A DNA stretch of 64,000 nt from the NCBI GenBank assembly GCA_020740775.1, contig JAHEWK010000016.1, positions 744,001-808,000 of the forward strand, read 5' to 3'. Each line of letters starts with the position of its first letter. Within the stretch, counting starts at the first letter, position 1. The translations under genes and the position numbers were made by a program. The notes below the pieces were generated by a model, which ran no database searches, was not told where the DNA came from, and was given only the letters and a program-made list of their open reading frames with translations. Shown here piece by piece: positions 11,513 through 23,349 of the stretch. Source of the stretch: Ilyonectria destructans (Eukaryota; Ascomycota; Sordariomycetes; Hypocreales; Nectriaceae).

Positions 11513-12276
11513 TGTCGTCCTTGTGTTGACAGAAAAGATTACCGCTTCTCGTGCTGTCTGATAAAAGTACGAAGTGCCAGAGAGAGCAGAAACACGCCTC
11601 TTTAATAGATTCCGAGTCACTCCATTCACTCCATTATTTCATTCCTCATTGGGAAGGTCGTAGATTGATTAGTAGAATCATGTCAAAAAATGAGGTCGGT
11701 TAAGCAAGAACGCTTTGCCAAGCCCATAACTAACCTCTATAGTCTCCGATATGGCCATCACTTCACGCACCCGCAGGTACCTTTGAAAAAGCTAATGGCG
11801 AGTGTCGAGGTCTGGATGCGGTACCTCCCTGATTTAGTCTAAGACCTGCCTATTGCGAACACGGATGTGACCCCAATGTTCGGCTCGGCATACGAATTAA
11901 GGTACAGCGGCTCGGCTCTTAGCGCGTACATATGAACTCCGCAAGCAGCTTCTAGAATTGGAAAACCCCCGTCGTGATCTGGACCTTGATGATTCGTCGA
12001 TTAGATCAAATACTGGGTAGGTGGCACAGATCGACAGACCTAGAAGACCCTTGGTATGGTTAATTCTAACCTTTTTATTTTATTAAATTGTATGTCGACG
12101 ATTATCAGAGCATCGCGCAATGCTCGGCAATTTTGAGCCTAGTTTCCTTGGGGAAGTTGGGAAGAGGCACGCCATCTGGAAAATGCTTGCATGCTAGACA
12201 CTAACGGACATAGTATCAAATTCGACACCAATCTCTCTCATACATAATCGTAAGAAACATTATTCAACCTTCTATA
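11513..12276. other. Intergenic between FMO 3' end and carboxypeptidase 5' end
   Basis: No gene seen. It contains the carboxypeptidase promoter side and the 3' flank of the monooxygenase. No repeat was noticed. Confidence 0.5.
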
Positions 12277-13869
12277 TCACGGCCAGTTCGCTTCGGGGTG
12301 ATTGCTCGTACTTTCCCTCAATTGCTTTCTCTTCTCCCTTGCCTCCCAGTATGTTTCCAACCATTGGTCCGTATGTCCCTTTAATGGCTCAGTCGCATCA
12401 TCCACAAGGCTACCATTAGCCCAGGCAAAAAGATCCTTGATGTACGCGGGCTCGGCTCCGTCTACAGCCAAGCTGTGGAATCCACGTCCTCGTCCAGTAC
12501 TGGCAACCCGTTTCTCGTAATCCTCCCTCATTGACTCCCGACTTGGCAATCTCGTCTTCCCTGAGAATGCTCGAGCCAGTGCCTGCGCTTGGAAGTCAAA
12601 CAGAGAAAATGTTGCAGTGTAGTAAGGGACTCCGATAAACGCCAAGGATGGATCCTCGATGTAAAAGATATCTTTGTGCAGGTGATGCACCATGTTTCCT
12701 TCCGATGTGACAAGAATCCCCGGTGTCACCGAGTCAATATCAACGTCATCTGCGTGATACTGTTGCAAGAAAGGGTATGAGGTCAAGTAACCCGTTGCCA
12801 AGACGACGTAATCAATATCCTTAATAACTTGGCCATCCTTCAAGACAATGCTGCCTTGAATGGGAGCTGCCGGTTCCAGTCCAGTAACTTTCGTAGTCTT
12901 AGGGTCAAGTTCAAATTTCTCAATGCTCCCTAGGTGTTCAATTGACGGCGGTAACATGGACTTTGGCAGGTCAAACTCGCCGCCTCTCGTGCTCTGCAAC
13001 ACCCTCTTTGCAATTGCCGTTGACTCACGGCACACATCCATTGCTGATGCACCGCCACCAATAACGAGGACTGTTTTGTCTCGGTATGCTTCGGGATGAC
13101 GATACTCTTTGGTGTGAATGATGCGGCCGCCATAAAGAGCCTTCCACTCGGCCAGCCCAGGAGTGTCAGGGATTCGGGGCAAATTGTAGTGGCCAGATGC
13201 GACAACGAGCGCATCGAATTGCCAGGTTCTTTCCAAAAGCCGCGGGCTCCCTTCCCCTTTGAGTAATGACGCTGTTCTGAGGATCCATTGACTACCGTCA
13301 TCCGACTTCTTCGCGTCATCAACACGGGTATGGAAGATGGTCACATCGTCAACGCCATGCTCAGCACTGAGACCCTGGAGGTAGCTTTCAATCTGATCAT
13401 GTCCAGTGATATCTTCCGTTCCTTGTGGCCAGGGTCCAAGGCTGCTATACAGCAAACTTGTCGGTACGTTGTTCCTCAACCCAGCGTAGGCTGGACCGGG
13501 AGGTGAAAAGGCAATCCGCAGTGCCTCAGAATCATCACTGTTGAGTGGATGAACGTGGTTCCCGTTTTGAGAAGCTGCGGGCACTTTTGTCGGCAAAAAT
13601 TGACCAGCCTTGGATACCTCGTAATCGCCGGCCGAAGGTGACACACTCGGATAGCTCGGGCTGTTGGGCGCTTTTGAATCGTAGTGCCATACTCCAGACG
13701 TAAGTCCAGATCGTTCAAAGACGGTCACATCGATGCCGTTCTTCAGCAAATACGCTGCTGTTGTGATTCCGCTAACTCCGGCACCAATCACTGCCACTTT
13801 GGTATGCGGGCCGAACTTGTCAAGCCCAGGCACGGTCGGCGACGTGCCATTAGTCTGAGTAGGACTCAT
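12277..13869 (-). CDS. Flavin-containing monooxygenase
   Basis: A single-exon gene of 530 codons. It has an FAD-binding Rossmann motif (VAVIGAGVSG, residues 26-34), an FMO-type signature near GGRIIHTKEYR (247-257), a second dinucleotide motif for NADPH (VIGGGASAMD, 269-278), and the ATG motif (YVVLATGYLTSYPF) about residue 345. The product should be a class B flavoprotein monooxygenase that oxygenates a soft nucleophile (N or S) or catalyses a related oxidation with NADPH and O2. The substrate cannot be told. There is no signal peptide, so it is probably cytosolic or membrane-associated. The next gene upstream (14.7-16.3 kb, same strand) encodes an MFS anion carrier, but an 820-bp gap argues against a shared transcript. 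A typical fungal FMO, intact. Confidence 0.9.
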   Translation of the reverse strand: MSPTQTNGTSPTVPGLDKFGPHTKVAVIGAGVSGITTAAYLLKNGIDVTVFERSGLTSGVWHYDSKAPNSPSYPSVSPSAGDYEVSKAGQFLPTKVPAASQNGNHVHPLNSDDSEALRIAFSPPGPAYAGLRNNVPTSLLYSSLGPWPQGTEDITGHDQIESYLQGLSAEHGVDDVTIFHTRVDDAKKSDDGSQWILRTASLLKGEGSPRLLERTWQFDALVVASGHYNLPRIPDTPGLAEWKALYGGRIIHTKEYRHPEAYRDKTVLVIGGGASAMDVCRESTAIAKRVLQSTRGGEFDLPKSMLPPSIEHLGSIEKFELDPKTTKVTGLEPAAPIQGSIVLKDGQVIKDIDYVVLATGYLTSYPFLQQYHADDVDIDSVTPGILVTSEGNMVHHLHKDIFYIEDPSLAFIGVPYYTATFSLFDFQAQALARAFSGKTRLPSRESMREDYEKRVASTGRGRGFHSLAVDGAEPAYIKDLFAWANGSLVDDATEPLKGHTDQWLETYWEAREKRKQLRESTSNHPEANWP

Positions 13870-14689
13870 TTGAAGTGGATTGTGCGCGCTTATTTATCGA
13901 GGGGGGGAAGTGAAGCTCCAAATGTGCCGTGGTCGTTCAATTTACTGTGAGAATTTGAGATTATGCCTCTCGTCCTAAAGCGAGGGATCGGGCGAGATAT
14001 AATGAGGGAAAGTGAGCAACTGCAGATGTTGTAATCTAGCACCATATCTTACGAGCCCAAAGTCCTCCCGCTCGGCTCCGAGTGCGTTGTTTCCGGTTTC
14101 CACATAACAAACTCGTCCGATTTGTAAAGTGTACGCCAGGTCGGCCAGAAAGGGCGTCAGCTAGTGCTGCGAGCACGTCATCCTGAGGATTATGTCACAA
14201 AGCTCTCGGCCCGTAAATGTGCCCACAGATGCATACTGACGCCTTATATATTGTGAATGGTGTAAAATGATGTCAAGAGATTATTCTCTTGTGATGGGGT
14301 CCATGTGGTTCTCTATGAAGTAAGTACGTGACAACTTTGCGACAATCGACAGTAGGGGACAAATTCGCGATCCTTTGATGCAGCACCACGTGGTGTAATG
14401 AACTCCAGAAAATCATTCTTTAGGAATAAGCGAATTGATTTAATTCGATCTCATTCTTTAAACACATAATCTTGACCAGTCATCCTGCCGAATGACTGTT
14501 GGACGTGAACCCCAATCGAGCAATCACTACGCACCACCACTCTCATGAAGTCCACGATATTCATCAAATTAGCCGTACATTTTCGTACGAATAAGATTCA
14601 CAATTTTGATCGCGCTTATTGTATGCTGCGTGGAACATTCCAGCTAGATATATGCAAGTGACTTAATGACAAGATATCCAAGCCCTACA
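13870..14689. other. Intergenic, FMO promoter side
   Basis: About 820 bases without a supported ORF. It carries the FMO promoter and the 3' flank of the MFS gene. I see no repeat or RNA gene. Confidence 0.5.
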
Positions 14690-16255
14690 TCAGATCTCCC
14701 CCACAGCAGAGGCAGCTCGCTTTGCCACCAACTCATTTCTGTGCAGAACCCGAATAACAAGCGCCGTTGCAGCCATCGCAATCGCAAATGCCACCATAGT
14801 AGGATAACCCTTCGGATATCGTGGCGCCTCGACGGTTTTCCAAATAAGTAGAGGCAGCCAGGCCTGGAAGACATAGGCCATCTCGTTCATCGATCCAACC
14901 ACAAGAGCGCGTTCTTCGTTGTCATCCTTGCAAATCTCATGCGCCCAAGCAAAGGTCAGTCCGCTAATGCCGCCACCCAATCCGATCAGGATGAAGCAAG
15001 CCCATTTCCAGCCATCAGGGATGTTCCAGACCGACAGACTGGCGTAAAAGACAGTGAGCATTGTTCCTGAGAAGACAATCGGTTGCCACCTTCCACCCTT
15101 AAAGATTGTATCCGAACTCCAAGCATAAATAAGCGTGGTGACGACGGCGACCGCCGACGTGATGGTTGGATAGGTATTGTAGTCAGAAACACTATATCCT
15201 TTTCCTTTAAGCCATAGCTGAAACCCGGGCTGGGATAACGCTCCGCATCCATTGTTGAAGAATATGTAGAGCATGGTAAGAAGATAAATATGCCAGCTGG
15301 AAAAGATCTTCTTGATCTTTGCGAGGGTGTACGGGGAGCGGTTTGCTCGACCTTCTAGCTCCATTCGCCTTTTCGCTATTGCAATATCGTCCTTCGTCAG
15401 ATACCAAGCTCGGGTGATTTCAGGTAGGTCCGGGAAAAAGAAGAACCCGGCCATGGCGATAGGAAGTGAGATGACGCAGTCGATAATAAATAACCACTGC
15501 CACCCTTTAAAGCCATGCACTCCGTCCAGATGGTAGACCGAAGCCATCAGATAGCCAGAAACCATGGAGCCTACCGATCCACTGGCGTGGAAGATGCACG
15601 ACCGCTTAGCAAGCTCATCCTTTCGATACCATGAGCCAATAATATACTGCATTCCGGGATAGAAGGTACTCTCAGCAAGTCCGATGAAGAAGCGGAGAGC
15701 ATACATTTGGTTGACGTTGTTGCACTTGGCCATCACAATGGTAAGGACGGACCAGGTTACCTCGCAAGCCGGAATCCATAGCGATGGACGGATTCTCGTC
15801 AGCAACAGGTTGCTATCATCACAATCAGTTTTGAATCCCAGACGGCTAGAGTATTAATTAGTCGAAGTAAGGTCAACAATCACTCACCTAGGAATTTCTC
15901 CGAGGACGTAGCCAATCGTCCACATCGTGTGCATATAGTTGAGCTCATTCCCCTCCATGTGAAGATCCTCCTTCATTCCAGATACGTAGGCGTTATTAAT
16001 ATTGATCGAGTTCAGGCTCTTGATAAAATATCCCAGACAGGCAAATGTAAGGATTACTGAATCGAGCTTGAACAGAAAGTGGCGTTCTGCTTTGGGCTTG
16101 TCGAGAGTATCCCAGACGTATGACTTCCACGTCTTTTGCGGCAAATCCTCTTCGAGGCTGCTGTCAGTTTCATGGCCTCTGGAACCAGCAGCCTCACTGA
16201 CGGACCTGGAAGACGCATTGTCTAGCAGTGGGGTTTTGTCGTCTGGAGTCGACAT
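14690..16255 (-). CDS. MFS transporter, Dal5 / pantothenate (anion:cation symporter) type
   Basis: Two exons (16255-15888 and 15845-14690) with a 42-nt GT-AG intron give 507 residues. After an acidic cytosolic N terminus come about 12 hydrophobic segments. The N-terminal block KLDSVILTFACLGYFIKSLNSINI and the block FFIGLAESTFYPGMQYIIGSWY (the latter split here as its key residues GLAE-FYPG and GSWY) are typical of the allantoate/vitamin permease family (Dal5, Fen2/Liz1). These carriers import small organic anions such as allantoate, ureidosuccinate, pantothenate or nicotinate by proton symport at the plasma membrane. The substrate is not decidable here; the sequence reads closest to the Liz1/pantothenate branch as I remember it. 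Intact, with no missing segments. Confidence 0.9.
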
Positions 16256-17900
16256 TGTGATGAACGGATCCTACCCAGGTAAATGACCGTTGGTCGTGCA
16301 GTGTCGGCGATACTGGGACAGATGGGCAATATATCAAAACCCGTTGAAGGCAACAATAAGAAAACGACTCTTTAAAACTTATAATTATGTCACCAGAAGC
16401 CTTTGGGAGCGTGGTGGTCAGAGTAGGCCTCGCCTTCACGTTAAGGGATGACGTGACCGCGACGTAGCAGTTCCATCCCACTCAGGGAGAGCGAACACAG
16501 ATCCTCGATGGCATCCATTTAGGGATGAGATTGCCAGTTTAAAGACATTTCCAGAAATAGATAGGAGAGCGATGGCAGGTATTCACGTTCTAATTCGTCA
16601 CACAACCCATCATTTCGCCAGTGTGCTCACTTTGCTTGAAAGTCGCGTTTTCCCCGCCTGTCTCAACACGTCAGAATACATGGAATGTGTGTGGGGTGAA
16701 CGGAGTCGTTAATAGGACTTGCTTTATGTCCGACCTTTTGTGGTTGCAGCCGCAGCACGCAATTATCGGCCGTGTTTGTGTCCACCAAAACCGTGGGGCA
16801 GCCGTTCCAAGACCCGGATTTCCGGGGTTTGGGGTTGCGCACAATTATCCCACCGCATCGCGTCATTGCCACATCAAAAATCCGAGTATGGGGCTTTTAA
16901 TGTGGGATAACGCCCTCAACCCTAGTTCTCTCCAGGCAATTGCATTCAGCTTTCCAATACCGCATCAGCCCATTGGCTCGATTGCGGATCTGTTCGGTGG
17001 AATCTGTACCATAATGGGTGCCAGAACGACGCATGAAAAGATCTTTTCCGGACCATGAGTGCAACACTGGGTCAGCAGCGTGTGCTGACGACATAATACG
17101 AGCCCACAGCAACGTTCCAATCCTGCTTCGGGATGTATCTCCGAAGCTCGCACCTTGAGATATTGCTTGGAGATTAAAAAGGTATACGCAGCATCCTCAA
17201 TGCTCTTTACACGAGGTCATTTCAGAGCTGTCACAATATCCCAAGATCCAGATGCCTTCGCCCCAAATCTACATTGAGACCAGGGATGCTGCGACAGTCT
17301 CAGAATCCGGCCCCACTACCTGCACCAGGTCTGAACGGTGGTGTGGAGTTACCGCCCGTATGGCGGCGTTAGCTGCATGTGACGACGAGACCTTCCACGT
17401 GGACTGTCAAGTCATTGATACCTTGGTGCTGCCGCGCGAGCCAGGTTAGTTGTACACATATATTATCGTTCACCGCATATCACATTGGGGAGATGTAGTC
17501 ACACGTCAATCTGAGTTACCTGGCGTATATTGGCGAACAGGCCGCTCAAGGAGCGGGCCAGTATTCTGCCCCTGAACGACAATATATCTTACCGCATATG
17601 TGACATCTGTGATGGAATCCTTGCAGCATCAGCACCCCTTATCTCAGTTTAGTATTTCGAAGACATTAAAATGTATCACCTCATCATGTCGCCCTGCACA
17701 GACGTCGCTCTGAAGGACTCTTCGTTCGTTCCTCTCTTTGTTCCTCAAGGCAACGGTGCAGCACCCATATCAATTGCCATATTAGAAGCCGTAAAGTGCT
17801 AGTGCTTACCTTAAGGCTTAGTCTAAGTCTATTAACCTCGGTTATACCATAGTACTGAAGCAACAACTGAATAATAATTCAATCATCTCTACACTGGAAG
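16256..17900. other. Long intergenic region
   Basis: About 1.6 kb between two minus-strand genes. Open frames at 16621-17058 (145 codons, plus) and 17252-17449 (65 codons, plus, ending in a possible splice donor GGTTAG) have no recognisable domain and no in-frame continuation I could find. I treat the region as non-coding, with the MFS promoter at its left end. Confidence 0.45.
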
Positions 17901-20099
17901 CTAAACTAGGATAACACTCTGAACCTCTCGCTCGCCCCTCTCAAGCTCATCAATAGCCTTTCCAAACATGTATCCATCAACATACGCTTCGCCAACATAT
18001 TTGTACTCTGTACCGTCTCTGCGTAATACAATCGGCAATGAAGCCCCTAGTGGCACGTAAATCTCGTCATCCTCGTGAGCGCTACCGGACACCAACGCAA
18101 ATAGTCCCGAGGCGCTAATGCAAAACCGTCGGGTTGCCATAACATCGCGTAACTCGCCTAGGATCGAAAGATCAGAATCGCCCTCTGTCTCACTAAATTC
18201 ACGTTCACCCGTAAGAACCTCCAGTCGGCGATCAATAGCAAGTCCAGGAAGCCACCAGTGTTGGCAGTACCTAATTATACCATAAAGCTGTTTCATCCAA
18301 TGTCGGTCGGCGAGTAAATTTGCCTCAGACTGTTTTATGGAAAATAGACGACAAAATGCCAGGTGGGCTGACTCTTGAAAATCCCATTTCTCAATCAACA
18401 TCGAGCGCCATTCGAGAAATGTCACCACCGCTGCTTGATGTGAGGACATTAGCGGAAGTGAAATCCCACAACTGCTAATATAATCGATGTGTATCATTAG
18501 TGCTTTAAGTTTCCGCTGTCTGTCAATAAATGATACACTAGCGTCCGTATCCTTTGAGGCCTTAAAGTAGTTCCATGCAATAATAGAATTCTTCAGTCTT
18601 GAATCGCCGAAGTCGGGAAGCCAAGTTGGCAAGCCATTGTTTTGATGTGCGGATATGCAGCAAGTCAAAACAGGGCGGCATATAACCTGAAGGCTTTTTG
18701 TTGCCTTGATAATATGCTCTACAGCATTGGTATAGACTCTTCGCTTTGATAAGTTGTAATCCGGCAAGATTTGGCTTCGCTCATTATCACTCAAAAGCCC
18801 CAGGATGCCGTATACCTTGTCTCGTGGATCGTTGCAGAGATGTTTGCCGGTCGCCTTAATAGCGTCATGGAGGCCGTACTTGCGGTTTTCGTCATATCGT
18901 GATTCTCTAGGATGCCCCAACAACAGACTATTTACGAGTGGTTGTTTTCGTTTCGTTATGTGCCTCGACCCGAACCTCCAATTCACAGTTTCTGCATGGC
19001 GTGCGAGAATGTCTGACGCAGCAGAAAAAGTTGATAATGGCAACTTAACTGAGCCACAGTACATGTCCACATGACGTGCATTGAATATCTCCTGGACAAT
19101 CCAGAGTCGATACCAGTAATCCCGTTGCATGAACTCTCCGAGAGCGACGAAATGGTCCTTCCATTTGTGCGACATGATGATCAGTTTGCAATGGCTCGTA
19201 TCCTTCGTATCTGCTTTCACGAGCTCTAGTATCAAGTCGATGGCGAGGTGGCTGTTATCATAGTCGGGACCAAGCCATGCAACCACGGAAGTCGCTGTTG
19301 CATATATGTTTGTCATTCCTTGGACCTGGTGGCTTCGCTCAGCAGAATCCTGCTGGTTAATGCAAACAGCATCGGCCCAGACAGTAATAACAGCATCGTC
19401 AGACCGCAATCGATTTAAAATCTGCCAGAGGCTGAGGGTTATGGGGAAGTCGTGGCCATCTAGCATTATGGAGCGGGTATCGTCCGGGTCGCCCCAAGCG
19501 TAGCTGATGGCGACATACTCTGGTGGCGCACTTAGCGACACGTGGGAGAGTTCGCACTCGATCCAGGACGTCTTCTGCGGCAAGATTCGCAACAGCCGGA
19601 TTTCCTTCCCCTGTGCATCGAGTTGTCTGTATTGGTACTTCGTGTCACCGAGCTGCTTGAGCTCAGGGCTAGGGGAGCGGTCGATTCTCTGGAGATAGGA
19701 TAGCGCTGGTTGATAGGAGTAGTCCCACGTGATGCGGGGAGGGTTCAAAAAAGGTAGCGGACTTGTCGGTCTGGGCGGAGCCATGTATATAATCTCAGAG
19801 CTGAGATGTTGAGGCGGAGGCAGTGAGGGGGGAGTTGAATACGGGATAGACGACGAGCTACAGACGTCATCGTCCACCTCTGCGGGTTCCAGGAGGCAGC
19901 CTCCCACGGACGAAAGACTTGAACCGGAACTGGATCTGGTCAAACTGGGAGAGGTAGGGTTGGCGGGGCCTCTTGAGAAGCTAATATGCGTTGAAGAGCT
20001 CTCATCGAACGCTCTCCTCTCCAAGGTCGCGGCGTGAAGTGCGTCGCCCGCCCGCCCGGCGCTCAACCACTCGGATGGACCGTCCGGAGAGCGAGGCAT
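17901..20099 (-). CDS. HET-domain protein with long Ser-rich N-terminal extension
   Basis: A single open frame of 732 codons. Residues 1-150 are low-complexity (runs of Ser and Pro). The HET domain starts around residue 190 with YVAISYAWGD (195-204), then VWADAVCINQQDSAERS, and ends with TSVVAWLGPDYD. A typical variable C-terminal part follows, closing with the common end GEAYVDGYMFGKA. HET proteins work in non-self recognition and cell death. The start is uncertain: the ATG at codon 106 (MAPPRPTSP) would remove the low-complexity leader and is about as plausible. Intact and without introns. It is unlike the HET gene at 8.0 kb outside the domain, so the two are not recent duplicates. Confidence 0.88.
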   Translation of the reverse strand: MPRSPDGPSEWLSAGRAGDALHAATLERRAFDESSSTHISFSRGPANPTSPSLTRSSSGSSLSSVGGCLLEPAEVDDDVCSSSSIPYSTPPSLPPPQHLSSEIIYMAPPRPTSPLPFLNPPRITWDYSYQPALSYLQRIDRSPSPELKQLGDTKYQYRQLDAQGKEIRLLRILPQKTSWIECELSHVSLSAPPEYVAISYAWGDPDDTRSIMLDGHDFPITLSLWQILNRLRSDDAVITVWADAVCINQQDSAERSHQVQGMTNIYATATSVVAWLGPDYDNSHLAIDLILELVKADTKDTSHCKLIIMSHKWKDHFVALGEFMQRDYWYRLWIVQEIFNARHVDMYCGSVKLPLSTFSAASDILARHAETVNWRFGSRHITKRKQPLVNSLLLGHPRESRYDENRKYGLHDAIKATGKHLCNDPRDKVYGILGLLSDNERSQILPDYNLSKRRVYTNAVEHIIKATKSLQVICRPVLTCCISAHQNNGLPTWLPDFGDSRLKNSIIAWNYFKASKDTDASVSFIDRQRKLKALMIHIDYISSCGISLPLMSSHQAAVVTFLEWRSMLIEKWDFQESAHLAFCRLFSIKQSEANLLADRHWMKQLYGIIRYCQHWWLPGLAIDRRLEVLTGEREFSETEGDSDLSILGELRDVMATRRFCISASGLFALVSGSAHEDDEIYVPLGASLPIVLRRDGTEYKYVGEAYVDGYMFGKAIDELERGEREVQSVILV

Positions 20100-21080
20100 C
20101 GTCGAAGCCTTGGGTATTCGTGACCGCAGGCGAAATTAGTCGAAATGGGCCCCAGTTACTAACGAAGTGTCGTCTCAGAAAGCGATGTTAAGGACGAGCG
20201 CGAGCCCTGTGTTTAAAAACAAAGCTGCAGCAGAGCGAGAGGATTGAGGCTGAGCCGAGTGTGCCTTATCATGTACAGCCACTAAAAGGCAAAACCCGAC
20301 ACAATTCACACCCAATGGATTGAAGAAGACATTCTACCCCGCACTTATCGGGGGACGTTATTGGTCGGTAAGCTTGCACAAGAGGCTTAGGTGAGGTAAG
20401 GCAATATCAGGCAATGGTACGCATTGTCAAGTGGTGGGGGGAAGTTGAAGTCGGCAAGCAGGTCTAACATCGGACGCTACAATCAATTCCATTGGGCAGT
20501 AATATTCAATTCAATTCAATTCAAAGTACCGCAGCCCCCAATATAATTCAAATTAAAATATCGCTCCCAGTTAATTGAATAAATTGCAATTTAGCCCTTT
20601 TTTCTTTTTTCCCTAAGTGTATTCAATATTGTTATTATTTTCTTAAGATTTTCTGTTGCCTTCTTAAATTACCTAGGGTAGTACTGTAGATCCACAAATG
20701 CCACCCAAGCCCTTAGGCAGCCCAGCGTCGTATGAAGTGCTGGGGAGGCTGGCTGGGCTTTATAAAGACACACGCGACGAGGAAGTCCGAGATATCAAGA
20801 CCGCAGGGATGGCGGGCCGTGTGCGATACGGTCCGAGGTACTCCGTAGGGTTGGATGCGTGGTGGGTATCTTGAATCTACGACGGGGTAAATTCGGCAGA
20901 TCGCTGCAGGGTTAAAATGGATAAGGGGTAATCAGGGCGACAACATGCGCCTGAGGCTTTCATCTAAGCGGACAAACAAGCTCACGCCACGTAGAGTCAC
21001 ATGATAGTACTGGTAGTCGAGAAAGACCGGAGGTCGTCTCACTTTCTGCTGTAAATCACCTAGATTTACGCTATATTCGT
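20100..21080. other. AT-rich intergenic with pentanucleotide microsatellite
   Basis: Upstream of the second HET gene. A short ATTCA/TTCAA microsatellite lies around 20507-20524 (four near-perfect units) inside an AT-rich stretch, 20500-20690. A 59-codon open frame at 20698 is not supported by anything else. Confidence 0.5.
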
Positions 21081-21103
21081 GGATACGAAGCCCTCAGACT
21101 TCC

Positions 21104-21863
21104 AAAATGGCTGCCGCGGTGCCTGGACTTGTTACACTCGACTTCGCAGGCGAGGCATGGAACGCACCCGACGTAAAGTAATACATCGAGCCAGCCCACG
21201 TTTGGACGGTGAACAAGTCGTGGAGGGTGTCCTCGCTGTTCATTACCACTTGGCTCATCAGCGTCATTATTGCCATTCCGATATTGAGTCTCTCCATAAT
21301 ATACCAGGCACTCCCTCACTTCCTCTTGTTATGGGGATTATCTCACCTACTATTTTGGCTGATTTTTCGACTCTGGAATATTTATAATGAGTGGGTGGAA
21401 CATCCTCTGGATACCTTAGCGTCTCGTATGGTAAGTACATCAAAATATATCCTGCCAGCTGAAGGTGCAAAGATATTAGCCCCCAAGCGATAGAAGACTT
21501 CGGTGCTTCATATCGTGGTGGGGTTTGCTCGACGGACTAAAAAGAGTGTCGTGTGGAGCTTCTTTTAGTGCATGTACTTCCACTTCGCTATTCGGCGATC
21601 ACGCATGATACAGAATTACTTGGTAGCGTGAAGGACCAAGTACCCAGACTACTATCTCGTCATTTTCGTCGACAACGAGGGCTTCACGAAGCTCCCCTGC
21701 CCGGACCCAGAGTCTCCAACCACCGATGACAAGTTTCTTGTCAGCCACTTGGAATCCTTTTACCGCATCTCGCAGATCGAGAGAGGGCTTATCCGAGCAT
21801 TGCTACCCAAGAACAGAGTCAGGCTCGATGCTGCACTTATTGCAATTACAGGCCATCGCAAAT
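21104..21863 (+). pseudogene. Relic of an unrecognised membrane protein
   Basis: A reading frame starts at ATG 21104 (MAAAVPGLVTLDFAG) and meets TAA at codon 25, where CAA would be expected. It continues past the stop as a sensible protein with two strongly hydrophobic segments (SLFITTWLISVIIAIPILSL and FLLLWGLSHLLFWLIFRLW), up to a splice-donor-like GTAAGTAC at 21430. A further clearly protein-like stretch lies at about 21646-21863 (DYYLVIFVDNEGFTKLPCPD ... SHLESFYRISQIERGL), also preceded by stops. I do not recognise the family. The pattern (open, protein-like blocks broken by single stop codons) says a dead gene, possibly RIP-damaged. The extent to the right of 21863 is unknown. Confidence 0.4.
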
Positions 21864-23198
21864 AACGGATGCGATAGGGTACCTACTTACCAATGAACAG
21901 GCAGGCTTGACAGCTGAGAGCCTGAGCCTCGGCACTTACTTTTGGTCATTCATTCACAGCATGGCTAATTGTATGCTTAAAAAAGCACAGGAGAGCGAGT
22001 AGCCGTTTTGGGCGTGATGCTTACTCAGGCGTGAAGAAGAGGGTGTGGTGATGTCCGCGGATCTAGGCTCCCGCTCGAATGACCGTGCGATCTCCGCGAT
22101 TTACTCCAGATGCACTTCGAGTGGTGTGCCTGTGCATCGGAGTAATATTCCTTTTCACGTCGTAGGGCTTCAGGGGTTCCCCTCGATGGGTCATGCCATT
22201 GGTAGCTTAATAGCCGCCTCCTTGGCCTTGCATGGCCTCCTGCAGGGACAATAACAGTCGTGCGCCACGGGTACCGCACCCTCAGCTTGACTGGACGCCG
22301 CATCCAGGGGTTACGGGCAGAAATAGACTCGTTCTTCACGCTGTTTGAGCAAAAGGGTCAAGTGCTTACTCCCGATGCCGTAGGGCAAACACTTTGCTGC
22401 GCGATTGGTTGCATAGGGTCATGTCTTGCGAGTCGGGTGTGGTTGATCTCCACAAGTGACAGTTTAACCGCCAGACTGAGGACCGTAGCACTTAGTTGCA
22501 GGTGATAATGTCACCAGTCTCCCAATACGAAGTACATATCCACAGCAGAAGAAGCCGTCTTGGTATCAAGCCCCGCGCTAAGGCCTAGAACAACAAGATG
22601 CAAGCCACTACAAAACTTGGCGTTTTGCCGGAGGTATTCTTCACTACAGGGCTGAGAGCATCTCCACACGCCGACTGGGCTAGTGACACCCAGCTACCTG
22701 GCCTCCTCCCTCTTCAGGTAAGGGCCCAAATTTTGCATTTGATGCTTATGCTCCATGACTGGTCCCCGCGAAAAAGACTACGTCAACTTGTTGATTGATC
22801 ACGAGCACGGCAGTTCAATGTGACTGATGTAGGACTTTTCAGAGCCCCAATAACCTCCAAGACTGTTCATTGCGGTGAGCGGCGAGGCTTTTGGGCGTTG
22901 ACTCGTCAAGTTGTACAAGGCGGGTCAGGTACTCAGCCTCACGGCTCTAGCCAGGCACCGTCAAGTCCTAGTCAGGCCGGATGAACTCCAAACCGGCCCT
23001 CATTTCCACCATGCATGATTATGGTGGCCGGTGACCTGCTCCCACCAGCGCCTGGTCCTTGGCTGCCAACAGCTGCAGTGCAAGGCGACGGGGTCTAATA
23101 ATTAAGCATAGCTGGAGCGACTCGTTGGACAGGGGCTGATGAGGAGATGGCTCAATCCGATGGCCGTGGTACGCTCGCCAACTTACTACTTGGAGACT
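21864..23198. other. Intergenic, possible further relic sequence
   Basis: Open frames at 22025-22339 (minus), 22045-22254 and 22260-22505 (plus) are short, overlap each other and have no domain I know. They may be more of the membrane-protein relic. No firm gene. Confidence 0.35.
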
Positions 23199-23206
23199 TA
23201 TATAGA
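23199..23206 (+). promoter_or_regulatory. TATA-like box of the aspartic protease gene
   Basis: TATATAGA about 150 bases upstream of the start codon at 23350, in the right orientation and at a usual distance for a fungal core promoter. Confidence 0.4.
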
Positions 23207-23349
23207 AATGGCAAATCCCCGCGTCCCAGCTGCTGGGATTTTCTCTCAGTGTTGCCTCTCTTTCAACCTCCGACCAACTACGATCTTTACTTGTCCTTTT
23301 CTTTCCACCCACCGGTCACTCTTTAAGCCGGTTTGCGATAACCACAAAC

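Noticed and set aside
16621..17058. 145-codon ORF between MFS and HET genes
   Set aside because: No domain, no membrane pattern, overlapped by equally long frames on the other strand.
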